DNA of 53,855 nt, taken from the NCBI RefSeq assembly GCF_002117915.1, contig NZ_BDJB01000004.1, positions 1 to 53,855 of the forward strand, read 5' to 3'. Numbering within the stretch: position 1 is the stretch's first letter; each line of letters opens with the position of its first letter. Shown here in pieces: positions 53,537 to 53,855 of this stretch. The notes under the pieces were generated by a model, which was not told the origin of the DNA, searched no databases, and saw only the letters and a program-made list of their open reading frames with translations. The DNA is from Sphingomonas sp. TZW2008 (GTDB lineage: Bacteria > Pseudomonadota > Alphaproteobacteria > Sphingomonadales > Sphingomonadaceae). The position numbers were made by a program, and so were the translations under genes.

Positions 53537-53855
53537 TTAGCTACTGATGATGTTGATTGTAAAAGCAACGACCCCCAGGTTGAAGATGAAGGCAGCTATA
53601 GAGTGGCCGAGTACCGTTCGTCGCAGCCGCCGGGTAAGGATGCTCACGTCGGCTGGCTGCAGCGTCATGCCGAGCGCGAAGCTTAGGTAAAGAAACTCCC
53701 AGTAATCCGGCTCGTTGCAGCCGGGAAAATCGATTCCTCTGTCGTCCGCATCATCCTTGTCGGTGTCGCCGTAGAATATGTGTGCGTAGTGGAGCGCGTA
53801 GACGACGTGGGAGAATGCCCAGGCAAGCAGTAGCGTACCAATCGACAATGCGATG
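53537..53855 (-). CDS. DUF1345 membrane protein, partial at the window edge
   Basis: The frame is open to the edge and reads IALSIGTLLLAWAFSHVVYALHY, a helix of the DUF1345 family, then HIFY and EPDYWEFLYLSFALGMTLQ, ending NLGVVAFTINIISS. Only the C-terminal half is present; the usual length is about 215 residues. The family is of unknown function and is predicted to have four or five membrane helices. No start codon should be inferred inside the window. Confidence 0.85.
   Translation of the reverse strand, partial: IALSIGTLLLAWAFSHVVYALHYAHIFYGDTDKDDADDRGIDFPGCNEPDYWEFLYLSFALGMTLQPADVSILTRRLRRTVLGHSIAAFIFNLGVVAFTINIISS

Overview
The window looks like a chromosomal segment of a high-GC alphaproteobacterium of the Sphingomonas type (Sphingomonadaceae). 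This rests on the housekeeping block aroA-cmk-rpsA-ihfB with a divergent FYDLN_acid (TIGR02300) gene, several HWE-family kinases, a LOV kinase, a phasin-like gene, and many 4-nt gene overlaps. No rRNA or CRISPR array was seen.

Region 1 (1-4300) is the end of an integrated element. It holds a helicase-like ATPase, a small excisionase-type HTH gene and a tyrosine integrase whose 3' end lies 62 nt from the 3' end of a tRNA-Leu(UAA). Non-coding DNA between the ATPase and HTH genes carries a perfect 18-bp palindrome and two inverted repeats. Region 2 (4301-10382) is the core: tRNA-Leu, ihfB, rpsA, cmk, a Tat-exported proline-iminopeptidase-like hydrolase wedged between cmk and aroA, aroA, the TIGR02300 gene and tRNA-Ala(GGC).

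Region 3 (10383-13951), just after tRNA-Ala, is a scar of mobile DNA. It has a C-terminal gene fragment, an unrecognised ~650-residue protein whose 3' end is cut, fragments of F-type conjugation genes (including traV) and a HIRAN gene lacking its front, joined out of frame. Region 4 (14098-16614) has a GST-like gene, an SDR and a decayed DUF2252 gene.

Region 5 (16627-26981) is a signalling block: a LOV-PAS-HWE blue-light kinase, an RsbQ-like hydrolase next to a PAS histidine kinase and a stand-alone receiver, then a two-gene operon of a double-domain KaiC-like ATPase and a REC/PAS/GAF/PAS hybrid kinase, followed by a serine recombinase.

Region 6 (27460-43216) is an ion, osmotic and envelope locus in three transcription units. 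One is nhaA-DUF389-CPA1 antiporter-DUF2254-APC permease-DUF305. A divergent K+ channel with an RCK domain follows. The second unit is DUF202-SLC13 permease-GH97 glycosidase. The third is MscS channel-L,D-transpeptidase-DUF421. Region 7 (43623-48583) has a receiver and two neighbouring kinases built on the same PAS module, both broken: one by a single in-frame TAG, the other by two 1-nt frameshifts ahead of its receiver domain. Region 8 (48888-53855) has a hydrolase, a cspA / small protein / spermidine-synthase-like / phasin cluster, a transglutaminase-type gene lacking its catalytic domain, a MarR regulator and a DUF1345 gene cut by the window edge.

Taken together, an intact core is flanked by two tRNA-linked insertion sites, with a dense stress and light sensing block beside a large membrane-transport locus. 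The strongest leads are the KaiC-kinase operon, the RsbQ-PAS kinase-receiver module, the unknown protein at 11059, and the paired kinase decay.
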